Shown: positions 1 to 7,000, numbered from the stretch's first letter. The stretch: 24,330 nucleotides of DNA from an uncultured Kineothrix sp. (GCA_910588855.1 CAJUSR010000040.1:1-24330), one strand, 5' to 3'. Program-made: numbers and translations. The notes: generated by a model not told the origin, from the letters alone.

Positions 1-522
1 ATGCATCTGTTCAAGCAATGTAAAATCAACCGTGCTTTTCAGATATCCGATGGCAGGATTGTTTTCCTTTTTCTGTTTATACAGAATTTTTGCATTCTGG
101 ACAATCTTGTTTTTGTTTTTACGGATAAAAAGCATTTCCTTATGTATGAGAGCCTTATAAAATAAATCTTGTTCATGCTCCACATCATATAGGGTTAATT
201 CCGATGCAGGAACAGGAATCATATTGCTCAGTTTCAAAGTTCCCTTTAATTCCAGTTCCCCGGATGAGGATTGGGATGTAATGCGGATAATAGGGATAAT
301 GCTCCCGCGGATTTTCTGCACTCCGTTTTCCAATCGGTAATCAGAATTTTTAGGGGAGGAAAGGGGAATGTATTAGTTATACCCGTTAATGCTGTACACA
401 ATGCCCAGATACTTCCGGGTATGTTTTCTGTCATTTTCTTTTGAAGAGAAAACATTTTTTTCAACGGTGCTGATATACGAGATGTATTCCTCAGATACTT
501 CATATAATTTTAATTCGCTCAT
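1..522 (-). pseudogene. ToxN/AbiQ/CptN-family type III toxin, nonsense-mutated, C-terminus cut by window edge
   Basis: From ATG at 522, after an AGGAG box, the minus strand encodes a start MSELKLYEVSEEYI, then RKYLGIVYSINGYN, an in-frame TAA at 375-373 (codon 50), and continues in the same frame with YIPLSSPKNSDYRLENG through to the window edge (174 codons). This pattern (LKLYxV start, RKYLGI, the YYIPLSSPK block, internal IRGSIIPI) matches the ToxN/AbiQ endoribonuclease family of type III toxin-antitoxin systems, usually about 170-200 aa. The stop falls where relatives have an aromatic residue before YIPLSSPK, so TAT or TAC to TAA is the simplest cause. No other lesion is visible, so the mutation looks recent. 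The upstream repeats and terminator are the expected partner RNA. Family recognition is from remembered motifs; the stop codon is directly seen. Confidence 0.75.
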
Positions 523-539
523 TGGTATCTCCTACAGAG

Positions 540-566
540 AAAAGGGCAATCATGGCAATCACCCTT
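540..566 (-). terminator. Leaky intrinsic terminator between antitoxin RNA repeats and toxin
   Basis: On the minus strand AAGGGTGATT (566-557) pairs with ATGATTGCCCTT ending at 542, giving about 10 bp with G-U pairs, followed by TTTT and then the toxin ribosome-binding site. A terminator at exactly this place sets the RNA-to-toxin ratio in known ToxIN loci. Confidence 0.6.
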
Positions 567-660
567 CGATTTTAAAGTTTCCCACTGTCTGGCAGGGAAT
601 CTCCTGATTGATAAAGTTTTCCACTATCTGGCAGGAACTCTCCTTACGATGGTTTCCCAT
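567..660 (-). ncRNA. ToxI/CptI-like repeat antitoxin RNA
   Basis: Two direct repeats of exactly 39 nt lie at 605-567 and 644-606 on the minus strand. They agree at about 30 of 39 positions, with a shared core CTGCCAGAYAGTGG and RAAACTTT. A degenerate partial copy (GGGAAAC) continues to about 660. The array sits directly upstream of the terminator and toxin start, as in type III TA loci, where each repeat is a pseudoknot RNA that inhibits the toxin after the toxin itself cleaves the precursor. Known arrays have unit lengths of roughly 34-47 nt and from two to several copies. A minus-strand open frame crosses the repeats (39 is divisible by 3), but I take the RNA as the product. Confidence 0.7.
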
Positions 661-670
661 CTCTGATATT

Positions 671-696
671 ATTATACTTTTGCCAAATTGTATCAA
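671..696 (-). promoter_or_regulatory. Candidate promoter of the type III TA locus
   Basis: On the minus strand TTGATA (696-691) is followed by TATAAT (676-671) with a short 14-nt spacer. A further AT-rich TAATAA/TAATAT overlaps and gives spacers of 16-19 nt. It lies about 20-30 nt before the repeats. Confidence 0.4.
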
Positions 697-993
697 TCGC
701 CATATTATCAGCGGCATCAAAAACCCACAAAAAGAGAGGCTCACCAGTCACCCCGGTGAACCCCTCCAAGCCCGAAATCCCTCGATTTCAAGCCATTTTC
801 TTATACTTATCCAAATCATTCCAAAATCCTATGGCATTATTTTTGAATAGCCGCCTGTGCCGCTGTTAGATTCTGATGACTTTTACCCCTCTTTACCCCA
901 TTTACCCCACCCAATTCGACATTCGACAAACGGGATTCGACAAATTGCTCCTTTACCGGCAAAATCCATGCTTTCCAGTGCAGAGCAGCCGCA

Positions 994-1608
994 TTAGAGT
1001 AGCCTTAAAAGCTGTACCAACTCATGCGACTCCTCCGCATCTGATGCGGTCTGCCTTGTATCAAACTGTGAAAAACGATTGTCACGGTAAAATGATAACA
1101 GCTTTTCCTCATTTTCAGCTTCCAAAAATGTCACTATGCCACCAAGCATATATTGCGCATCCTCTATCACAGTCCATGCTAATTCGACAAGCTCTTTTCC
1201 CGTAATCTTTTCATTTGCACCATTCGTATAATTTTTTCCAAGCTGGGCAATCAGATAGGCTGACATGGTGTATGTATCTGATTTCTCGTCCAGTTCACTG
1301 ATACGTAGCAGTTTCCTTTTCGTGGTCTTGCTTACCGTTTCACCCCTGACTGACAACGGCTTTAATGCAAGGGTAAAATATCCAAGCAGTTCCTTGCTTT
1401 CCACGGAAAACACAAGGTATGTAACTGACTGACTCTTTTTGGTAAATTCCACCGCGTTCTTCTTTAAAAAATTCGCCACATCCTGATTCTTCGGACAAGA
1501 AAAACCGGAAAGCACTCTGGCAAGCATTGGCTCTCCGGCTTTATCATCATTTCCTAATGCCAGATAATCACGAATGTTGATATAAAAAAACTTATCATTG
1601 ATCTGCAT
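994..1608 (-). CDS. GNAT-fold acetyltransferase, probable toxin of a TA pair
   Basis: The product has 204 aa, starting MQINDKFFYINIRDYLALGN. The central stretch SVTYLVFSVESKELLGYFTL followed by a basic/hydrophobic run and LIAQLGKNYTNGANEKITGKEL resembles the beta4-alpha3 region of GNAT acetyltransferases of the tRNA-acetylating toxin type (TacT/AtaT-like), where a short protein antitoxin is encoded just upstream. Its ATG overlaps the end of the upstream 63-codon gene by 14 nt, which implies translational coupling. A GGGAGA box lies within the upstream gene. There is no frameshift and the length fits the family. The aminoacyl-tRNA target is inference from the family; a different small-molecule acetyltransferase role is possible. 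Confidence 0.6.
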   Translation of the reverse strand: MQINDKFFYINIRDYLALGNDDKAGEPMLARVLSGFSCPKNQDVANFLKKNAVEFTKKSQSVTYLVFSVESKELLGYFTLALKPLSVRGETVSKTTKRKLLRISELDEKSDTYTMSAYLIAQLGKNYTNGANEKITGKELVELAWTVIEDAQYMLGGIVTFLEAENEEKLLSFYRDNRFSQFDTRQTASDAEESHELVQLLRLL

Positions 1609-1786
1609 TCGCTTTCTCCCATTCTTTCATGAATTTTCTCAGTTCTTCTTCCCCTTTAATCTGCCTTGCAGCCACAGGAGTACGCACAGGACGGTTCTTG
1701 GCAGATTCTTCAATCGCATTGATGAACATCTCCACCTGTTCCTTGCCGGAAATGACAAAATTCTTTGTGATACTTGAAGTTGCCAT
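1595..1786 (-). CDS. Small antitoxin-like protein paired with the GNAT gene
   Basis: The product has 63 aa, MATSSITKNFVISGKEQ at the N-terminus and an acidic/basic helical C-terminus (EEELRKFMKEWEKANADQ). The ATG at 1786 is chosen because AGGAGG lies 8 nt upstream; an upstream in-frame GTG at 1795 overlaps that box and is rejected. The beginning resembles the small partner proteins found next to GNAT toxins in Firmicutes. The likely layout is an N-terminal oligomerising or DNA-binding part and a C-terminal helix that covers the toxin's acetyl-CoA site. I cannot identify a ribbon-helix-helix domain with certainty. Order (antitoxin first, overlapping toxin) is typical of type II TA operons. Confidence 0.55.
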   Translation of the reverse strand: MATSSITKNFVISGKEQVEMFINAIEESAKNRPVRTPVAARQIKGEEELRKFMKEWEKANADQ

Positions 1787-1845
1787 AATAAACACCTCCT
1801 TTGTTAGTATGGTTCTTCCGTTTCAATTCATACTTTTCTATCTCT

Positions 1846-1874
1846 ATTTTATTATTTTATATCGGTTAACGCAA
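1846..1874 (-). promoter_or_regulatory. Promoter of the GNAT toxin-antitoxin pair
   Basis: On the minus strand TTGCGT (1874-1869), a 17-nt spacer and TAAAAT (1851-1846) form a sigma-A-like promoter about 60 nt upstream of the antitoxin ATG. Confidence 0.5.
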
Positions 1875-2004
1875 CAAATCTTTTATGAATTTTTTATAAC
1901 TTATTTTCCCACTTGCCAACCCGCCAAAACAGTCTGCAAATAAAAAGTCAAGCCCCAAAATGATAAACTTTAAAAATTTCGAATGGGATAATAATACGTA
2001 TCCC

Positions 2005-2031
2005 AAAAAGACCACCGTAGAACGCTGGTCT
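2005..2031 (-). terminator. Terminator after the IS110 recombinase
   Basis: On the minus strand AGACCA and TGGTCT form a 6-bp stem around an 11-nt loop, followed by TTTTT. It lies about 25 nt past the recombinase stop codon. A second small hairpin (GGGATA/TATCCC, 1985-2004) follows. Confidence 0.5.
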
Positions 2032-2054
2032 GGTAAGAGGGATAGACCATTATT

Positions 2055-3272
2055 TTAGGCGTTGTCAGCTTCTGTGTCCGTAGAAAGGTATTCCTTTACG
2101 CGGCCATAATAAATGCGGAGGAACTTATTTGCGCCGGCGGTCATGTAAACGTAATAAGGCTTACCATGTGCCCGTTTTTTATCCATGAAGGCATAAACTG
2201 GGTCGTCAGCAGGGGAACGTTTGAGAAGCCCGGCCATGATCTGGAAGAGTGTCTTGTGCAGGGTCGGAGACCCTTTCTTTGAAGTGCGTACGCTTTTCTG
2301 CTTATGTTTCCCGGACTGTCTGGAACCGGGGTCAACACCGGCGAAAGCAGTCAGCGCCTCGCGGTGCGTAAAACGTGTAACGTCACCGATCTCAGCCATA
2401 AGCTGTGGGCCGAGAGTGGGGCCGACGCCGTGTATTGCCATGACAACAGGGTATTCCGGGAGGGCAGAAGCGGTCTCATCCATCTTCTGGCGGAGGGATT
2501 CTACGGTTGCGGATGCGGCATTGAGCATTGCCACAGTCTGCCGTATCAACATTTTTGTAGTGTTATCCTTCGGGAATACAGCGATCAGGTCAGAAGATCT
2601 GCTGTATATTGTCTCCGCCTTGCTGGCGCTGAAGTTATAACCTTTCCGCCTGCACCAGTCCTGATAATGTTGAGCAAAGGCTTCAGGCGACCGTCCCCGG
2701 ACACAGTCCACATGCCAGTAGGTGTAGACAAAATCCACCCATTTCTGGCTGCCGTCACTGCGGGCAGGGCTGTCAAAGAAGCCATTGGCGCCGGGATAGG
2801 TCTGGTCAAGGAGTGCGATGAGGTTGTTTTTCATTGCGGTCTTATGGTCCATGTAGAAGCCGAACTGCCGGTTCATGGTTTTAAGCTGGCTGCGAATTTC
2901 ATCCATATGGTTATATTGCTTTAAATTTGTCCAGCGGTCAAGAGTATACCGGGCGATTTTCTTTGCATCGGCCTTATCGGTTTTAGGCGTGCGCAGGGAA
3001 TCATCGCCAAACTCCTTAATAAGGATGGGATTGACCGCACTGACAAAAATACCGGCATCAGAGAGCCATGAGGCAACCGGCTCGTAATATCTTCCGGTAT
3101 GTTCCATGCAGACCTTTGTTTCGCCGCCAAGGCTTTTGATCTGCTCGATCAGCCCGTTAATACAGGATTGCGTGTGTGGGAAATCACAGGGAGGCAGAAG
3201 CACCTCGTTTCCCGGTCTGAGGATAGTGACAGTGCTTTTACCTTTTGAGACATCAATACCAACTGCGTTCAT
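2055..3272 (-). CDS. IS110-family recombinase (transposase)
   Basis: The product has 405 aa from ATG 3272, chosen because AAAGGAG sits 7 nt upstream; the longer reading from 3323 has no such box. The N-terminal RuvC-like DEDD domain shows D7 (GIDVSK), E57 (CMEHTG), D99 and D102 (KTDKADAKK). The C-terminal Tnp_20 domain starts near residue 278 (AIHGVGPTLG) and holds AFAGVDPGSRQSGKH with the presumed catalytic serine S320. Both active sites are intact and the length is standard, so the element may be active. Family knowledge: these enzymes recombine a circular intermediate with a target chosen by a bridge RNA encoded in the element's own flank, here probably 3273-3480. Confidence 0.92.
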   Translation of the reverse strand: MNAVGIDVSKGKSTVTILRPGNEVLLPPCDFPHTQSCINGLIEQIKSLGGETKVCMEHTGRYYEPVASWLSDAGIFVSAVNPILIKEFGDDSLRTPKTDKADAKKIARYTLDRWTNLKQYNHMDEIRSQLKTMNRQFGFYMDHKTAMKNNLIALLDQTYPGANGFFDSPARSDGSQKWVDFVYTYWHVDCVRGRSPEAFAQHYQDWCRRKGYNFSASKAETIYSRSSDLIAVFPKDNTTKMLIRQTVAMLNAASATVESLRQKMDETASALPEYPVVMAIHGVGPTLGPQLMAEIGDVTRFTHREALTAFAGVDPGSRQSGKHKQKSVRTSKKGSPTLHKTLFQIMAGLLKRSPADDPVYAFMDKKRAHGKPYYVYMTAGANKFLRIYYGRVKEYLSTDTEADNA

Positions 3273-3480
3273 GAAAATACTCCTTTGGAATGTATTGGCA
3301 AGGGTCGTTACCAGTTTTCTCATTGCCTGTTCAATCTACTGGGAATTTCACACGGACGCCAGAGGGTTCAACCTGCGTAAAACGAACGCAGCGAATGAGG
3401 GCTGGTTGGCTGACTGATTCACGGACGCTGGGTCCTCAGAGTTAATGGCCAGACCGATTGCTTACTCATTCTAACAGCTT
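3273..3480 (-). ncRNA. Candidate IS110 bridge RNA region
   Basis: About 200 nt of non-coding sequence precede the recombinase, where IS110-group elements encode their bridge RNA. On the minus strand it contains the hairpin CTGCG-N9-CGCAG (3391-3373). The nonamer GCGTCCGTG occurs twice, 69 nt apart (3428-3420 and 3359-3351), which could mark paired internal-loop segments. Structure and loop specificity are inference; no promoter was confidently placed. Confidence 0.4.
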
Positions 3481-3558
3481 AAGCAACAAGATGGATAACA
3501 TCCTAGCTGGTTGTTAGGAATATCAACCATAAATACATTGTAGTAGGAGGTTTTCTTT

Positions 3559-3650
3559 ATGCTCAAGAAAACAAAAGTGAGGCAGATTATAGAGCTGCTT
3601 CAAAAAAATCTAAGTGACCGGGGGATTTCCGGTGTTCTTGGCGTCAGCGG
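3559..3650 (+). pseudogene. istA: IS21 istA, N-terminal fragment
   Basis: After a good AGGAGG box the plus strand encodes MLKKTKVRQIIELLQKNLSD and then RGISGVLGVS, the N-terminal helix-turn-helix of IS21 IstA. It closely parallels the second copy at 5233 (MPKKTIARSILELLGKNLNA). Homology stops at about 3650, where the frame runs into unrelated phage sequence, and the reading ends at 3693 after 44 aa. So only the DNA-binding start of the transposase survives, fused at a deletion junction to a prophage gene. Its ribosome-binding site is intact, so a short hybrid peptide could still be made. Confidence 0.6.
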
Positions 3651-3965
3651 CGATTCCGCGCATCTACAGGCTGAAATTTCAGAGGGACATTTATAAGGAT
3701 TTGCGGATTCTGGAGAAGAGTATCGGTGAGGGTGATGAGGAAAACTCCAACCTCGATCTGTTCTCATTGGAGATGTTCGAGATTATCGCTTACACGATGG
3801 CAAAACACGCCAACCCACAGATTCCAAACGAGGTGGATGAGTGCTGGATGGTTTCAACACATTTTCCATCTACCAAGTATTGCCACAATTGATAGAACTG
3901 TGGGGATTGAATGTAAAGACGGATGTGGAAGCTAAAAAAACTTCGCCCAACTGAGCGGGAAATGA
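3647..3965 (+). pseudogene. Phage tail-assembly chaperone, frameshifted and lacking its start
   Basis: The frame at 3647 reads AAIPRIYRLKFQRDIYKDLR, then LDLFSLEMFEIIAYTMAKHA and NPQIPNEVDE. At about 3842 the frame breaks: GAGTGCTGG looks like GAGTGGCTGG with one base lost. The next frame resumes with LDGFNTFSIYQVLPQLIELW and GLNVKTDVEAKK. At the seven-A run (3943-3949) the expected ending NFAQLSGK is again one frame off, stopping at 3965. This pattern (IPRIYR, IAYxMAKHA, DGFxxFSIYxVLPxLxELWGLN) matches tail-assembly chaperones of Firmicutes siphophage. The start is replaced by the istA fragment. The A-run could be a natural slippage site, but the earlier lesion shows decay. Confidence 0.6.
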
Positions 3966-4126
3966 CAACGCCCTTATTTCTGCTCCGGTGCATCCAGTTA
4001 GGGCTTTCGATAGCAGACTTTGACCTGCTTTCCATCGGCCTTATCAATGATATGTATGCCGAGAGCAGGAACGACTCCTGCTCCTATGCAACACTTGCTA
4101 CACAGGAGGATTTCGACTTATTTTAA
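3962..4126 (+). CDS. Phage tail-assembly chaperone partner (GT-like), remnant
   Basis: The product has 54 aa, MTTPLFLLRCIQLGLSIADF onward, ending DFDLF. Its ATG overlaps the stop of the preceding chaperone frame (ATGA at 3962-3965), the usual arrangement of the two adjacent small genes between the major tail protein and the tape measure in Firmicutes prophages. No other phage gene follows, so it is probably a relic kept by chance. Expression would depend on coupling to the broken upstream frame. Confidence 0.5.
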   Translation: MTTPLFLLRCIQLGLSIADFDLLSIGLINDMYAESRNDSCSYATLATQEDFDLF

Positions 4127-4134
4127 TTGAAAAA

Positions 4135-4175
4135 ACAGCCTTTTTCTGCTATGATTAGCGGTAGAAAAAGGCTGT
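4135..4175. terminator. Strong hairpin after the phage remnant
   Basis: A perfect 13-bp stem (ACAGCCTTTTTCT, 4135-4147, with its complement at 4163-4175) encloses a 15-nt loop. The T-run is better on the minus strand (TTTTTTC after the stem), so it may act in both directions or mainly leftward. Confidence 0.55.
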
Positions 4176-4233
4176 AAAAATCAATATTTACAGATGACAG
4201 GCTTTTGCGAATATAGTTTGAAAAAGGTGAAAA

Positions 4234-4884
4234 ATGAAAAAAAGGAATAAAACATATCAGATTAATGGTGAAGATGGATCAACATCTGTTTTTATACTTA
4301 AGAATACAAAAAATCGCACTCTTAAACAACAATTTCATAAAATCAAATACAATTGCAAGAAAAGACGTATTGAAAAAATGATTACAGGAGAGAGTTATCG
4401 TTCTATGGAGGATGTGCTTGCATTTGCGGTAAATGAATGTGGCTTAGCAGAACTTGACAGGGATTCGGTTGAGGTGATGGAAGAATATAAACAGTTACGG
4501 GCATCTTTCATTTTGCAATATAAGCCGGAATTACTTGGAGAATATGCTAAGCGCCCTCCGTTTGAAAGTGAAGAGCCGGAAGCAGTAATGGAATACTTAG
4601 AAAAATGCAAAGAGCAATTACGTCAAGCTATGGCTGTTCCGAAAGAGCTGTTTGATATTGATATGCATAAGTATATTAAAGAATATTCGGATATAAATGA
4701 AAGGTTGGATGTTGTAATTGAAACGAAGTATGGATATATCGGTGGAGGAGCTAGCGGGGATAAGGCGGTAAAAGACCTGGATGAGATGATGAAACGCCTG
4801 TATAAATATTATGGAGTAACGCAGGAAGATATTGATAACCAAACTGAAAGATATAAAAATCTTATCAGGATATTATGCAAATAA
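4234..4884 (+). CDS. Protein of unknown function, 216 aa
   Basis: The gene starts at ATG 4234 after AAAGGTG. The N-terminus (about residues 1-48) is strongly basic (KKRNK, KKRRIEK). The rest is mainly helical and charged, with MEEYKQLRASFILQYKPELL, EYLEKCKEQLRQAM, and a short glycine-rich turn GYIGGGASGDK near residue 170. No signal peptide, membrane segment or catalytic motif is recognised. The gene is AT-rich, unlike the GC-richer istA remnant after it. It is flanked by a strong hairpin at 4135 and a terminator at 4942, so it is a single-gene unit in a mobile-DNA region and looks like accessory cargo. The reading frame is intact, which suggests it is or was recently functional. Confidence 0.65.
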   Translation: MKKRNKTYQINGEDGSTSVFILKNTKNRTLKQQFHKIKYNCKKRRIEKMITGESYRSMEDVLAFAVNECGLAELDRDSVEVMEEYKQLRASFILQYKPELLGEYAKRPPFESEEPEAVMEYLEKCKEQLRQAMAVPKELFDIDMHKYIKEYSDINERLDVVIETKYGYIGGGASGDKAVKDLDEMMKRLYKYYGVTQEDIDNQTERYKNLIRILCK

Positions 4885-4941
4885 ATTTCAGCTTGCAGGG
4901 ATTGCTGCATCAGTAGATAAAACAGAATAAATTTTTTACAT

Positions 4942-4976
4942 AGGCACTTGCCATCACAGCAGGTGTCTATTTTTTG
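4942..4976 (+). terminator. Terminator of the 4234-4884 gene
   Basis: AGGCACTTGC and GCAGGTGTCT pair over 10 bp (two G-U pairs) around a 7-nt loop, then TTTTTT. Confidence 0.7.
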
Positions 4977-4987
4977 CATTTTTTAAC

Positions 4988-5012
4988 GGAGTCTTGACCG
5001 GCTCCTTTTTTT
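4988..5012 (+). terminator. Second tandem terminator
   Basis: GGAGTC-TTGACC-GGCTCC (one G-U pair) is followed by TTTTTTT, 12 nt after the previous terminator. Confidence 0.55.
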
Positions 5013-5024
5013 CGTGGGGAAGGA

Positions 5025-5232
5025 AGGTGAGGGGGAGTGGCATCAAGGATACAGTGAATATTATCCTCCTTGGGAGCCACCCGGGATTGATATTTTCCAC
5101 CTTCAGAGCCACCACAGCATATTGTGCCACCATGTAACCATGTATATTTGATTTTATTATGGATCTCCTTATAGTTATTTCCGGAGGACTGCAAATGCAG
5201 TACCACCAAATAATCTATAAGGAGGCCTTTTT
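5025..5232 (+). mobile_element. Probable IS21 left-end region before the istA remnant
   Basis: The block GAGCCACC/GTGCCACC occurs three times (about 5074, 5107 and 5128), like the multiple terminal binding repeats of IS21 elements. The stretch ends in AAGGAGG just before the istA start. No exact end or target duplication could be fixed. Confidence 0.35.
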
Positions 5233-6190
5233 ATGCCTAAGAAGACAATAGCCAGAAGCATTCTGGAACTTCTGGGAAAAAATCTAAACGCAAGGGGGGT
5301 GTCAAAAGTTTTAGGTGTACCCAGAGACACCGTTGCCGGGGTCCAGGCATTGTCTTTACAGCCAGGCAGACCGTGGGATGATATTCCCGGATGGGATGGC
5401 GGCAGGCCCGGTCCTGCAATGGGCTATGCGGAGCCCGCATACCTGTTTGCTGCAACTATGCCCTACAGCCAGGTAAGCTATGTGGGGGTCGCAGCCGGTA
5501 TGGATGGAAGGGCATGGCTTTCCTGCCATGTGGACATGTCCCGTTTTTTTGGCGGGACACCGGTAAAAGTCGTCTGCGATAACTTAAAAACCGGGGTGGC
5601 CCCACATCCTAAAAGGGGTGGGGCCATACTAAATGGGGCATATCTTTCCCCTGGCGGGTATTACCCTGTCGCTGCCATGCCAGCAGGCGTCGAAAAGCCG
5701 AAGCAGGAAGCAAGTGTGGAAGGGGGTGCGGGCAAGATTGCCACGGCTGTCACCGCAAAACCCAGAAATGATACCTTCCCATCATTAGCCGCATGAAATG
5801 CCGGAATCCGAAAAGCGGCAAAAGAATCCAATGGCAAGCCTTCCCAGAAGTGCCCCGGAAGCCGCCGGGGCACCTTTGAAACGGAAGGGAAACCATACCT
5901 GGGGGCCCTGCCGCCTATCCCCTATGAAGCCTGTGGATGGCCTTATGGGCATAAAGCCGGCAGCACCCCCATATATGGCGGGACAAAGGCCAGTATCCCG
6001 TTCCATTCAGGTATATCGGATGCAAGGTGGAAGCCAAATTTAACGGCCATCTTGTATTTATCTATTATAACAGAGCAGGGACAGCAAGGCACCCGGTACC
6101 CCCCCCAAGTATATGGCAAACGGTATGCGGACAGGACAAGCCCATCTTCCTTTGCCGCCCAAAAAAAGCCTGCCAGTGGAAGGTCCCCGT
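5233..6190 (+). pseudogene. istA: IS21 istA transposase, internally deleted and frameshifted
   Basis: The start MPKKTIARSILELLGKNLNA and RGVSKVLGVPRDTV is the IstA helix-turn-helix. It is followed, after an internal loss of roughly 80-100 residues, by the catalytic core: AYLFAATMPYSQVSYV, FFGGTPVKVVCDNLKTGVAPHP (second catalytic Asp) and MPAGVEKPKQEASVEG (catalytic Glu). The first catalytic Asp region is missing. The frame ends at 5796, but later frames still read PYLGALPPIPYEACGWPYG (about 5893-5949) and GCKVEAKFNGHLV with IYYNRAG (about 6020-6080), the C-terminal IstA domain. No istB was found. The stretch is clearly more GC-rich than its neighbours. The element cannot transpose by itself. 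Confidence 0.75.
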
Positions 6191-6365
6191 GACAAAGCAA
6201 GGGGAATTTCAGCAGGAGGCGTTGGACGAAAAGATTGTCAAGCAGGAATTGGAGAGGGACAGGCTGGCAAGGGCATGGGGCAGTAAGCAGCAGATGGCGA
6301 GGGTTTCCAGTGCTTATGAAGCGAATGTAATGACGGAAACATTGGCAGTCGGTGAGGTAAAGTAA
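6191..6365 (+). pseudogene. C-terminal fragment of an unknown gene behind istA
   Basis: The frame from about 6191 reads KQGEFQQEALDEKIVKQELE, RDRLARAWGSKQQMARV and SSAYEANVMTETLAVGEVK, then stops at 6363. It is a charged helical C-terminus with no start of its own: upstream the frame is istA debris. The clean ending followed two bases later by another ATG (6367) suggests an original operon cut by the IS21 insertion or deletion. I do not recognise the family. Confidence 0.4.
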
Positions 6366-6366
6366 A

Positions 6367-6880
6367 ATGAATAACGTATCATTATCAAACAAAATACCCC
6401 ATTGGAATACGAAGGATTTTGCCGTGAGCCAGAATTTCCATAAGATTATCCGGGAGAATGAAAAGGTTTCCAATAATTATTGCTGGAAAAGCAATAAGTC
6501 TGAAGGTGTGGATTGTTTTGGGAGGGCACTTGACCTGACTTCGCTTATCAACAAGCCGGACGGATACCTGCAGGGGAGGCTGTCAGATGTGGACGATGTT
6601 GACTATTATCAGTTCAACATAGCGGAGTATAGGATTTTAGGGACAGTTTCCGACAAGCATAACCTTGGCGTAACAGTGCCCCTTGATTACATCCCGGAGG
6701 GCTGTGATTATGACCTTGTCCTGTATGATGGAGACGGGAATCAGGTTGGGATTGGGCAGGACAATGGCAACGGGCGGCAAAGTGGCACTGTCAGATATCA
6801 CAGTGGAAAATGGCAGGATAAAAGGGCTGGATATGCCCCTTGACAAATTGTTTAATGATCCGGGGCAGAATCAGACATAA
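6367..6880 (+). pseudogene. Lineage-specific gene, fused and frameshifted
   Basis: It starts at ATG 6367 after GAGG and encodes MNNVSLSNKIPHWNTKDFAV through to DVDDVDYYQFNIAEYRILG and IPEGCDYDLVLYDGDGNQVG (a pattern seen in beta-rich secreted or surface proteins with a pre-peptidase-like fold). Near 6765-6780 the sequence changes to a different frame reading GGKVALSDITVENGRIKGLD, ending DPGQNQT at 6880. That looks like the end of another gene, joined by a deletion. The first frame runs on without homology to 6843. Function is unknown. Confidence 0.45.
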
Positions 6881-7000
6881 ATTGATTACAGGGCAGACAT
6901 ACTTGCAATCAAGAATTATGAAAAGATGCATGGAAACAGTCTGCTGAGAGGATTCAGTGCAAGATATACTATTGACGTGAAGATGATACAGGTAGATTGA
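6881..7000 (+). pseudogene. Short orphan reading frame
   Basis: Directly after the stop at 6880 the same frame continues as DYRADILAIKNYEKMHGNSL and LRGFSARYTIDVKMIQVD, stopping at 7000. Composition is protein-like, but there is no start codon or ribosome-binding site. It may be the end of a deleted gene. Confidence 0.25.

Larger units (their letters stand above)
1985..3480 (-). mobile_element. IS110-family insertion sequence (ends approximate)
   Basis: This is one intact IS110-type recombinase gene with a short 3' flank (about 70 nt) and a long non-coding 5' flank (about 200 nt). IS110 elements lack clear terminal inverted repeats and usually make no target duplication, so exact ends cannot be set from one copy. 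The right flank beyond about 3480 runs into an IS21 istA start, and the left flank reaches the GNAT pair promoter region. Confidence 0.6.

Noticed and set aside
559..744. A 61-codon minus-strand ORF with a 13-residue repeat (CQIVENF / CQTVGNF)
   Set aside because: The period is explained by the 39-nt RNA repeat being divisible by three, and the ORF crosses the terminator and promoter of the type III locus.
2221..2924. Two long plus-strand ORFs opposite the IS110 recombinase
   Set aside because: They are antisense to a clearly conserved gene and show no ribosome-binding site or family features.
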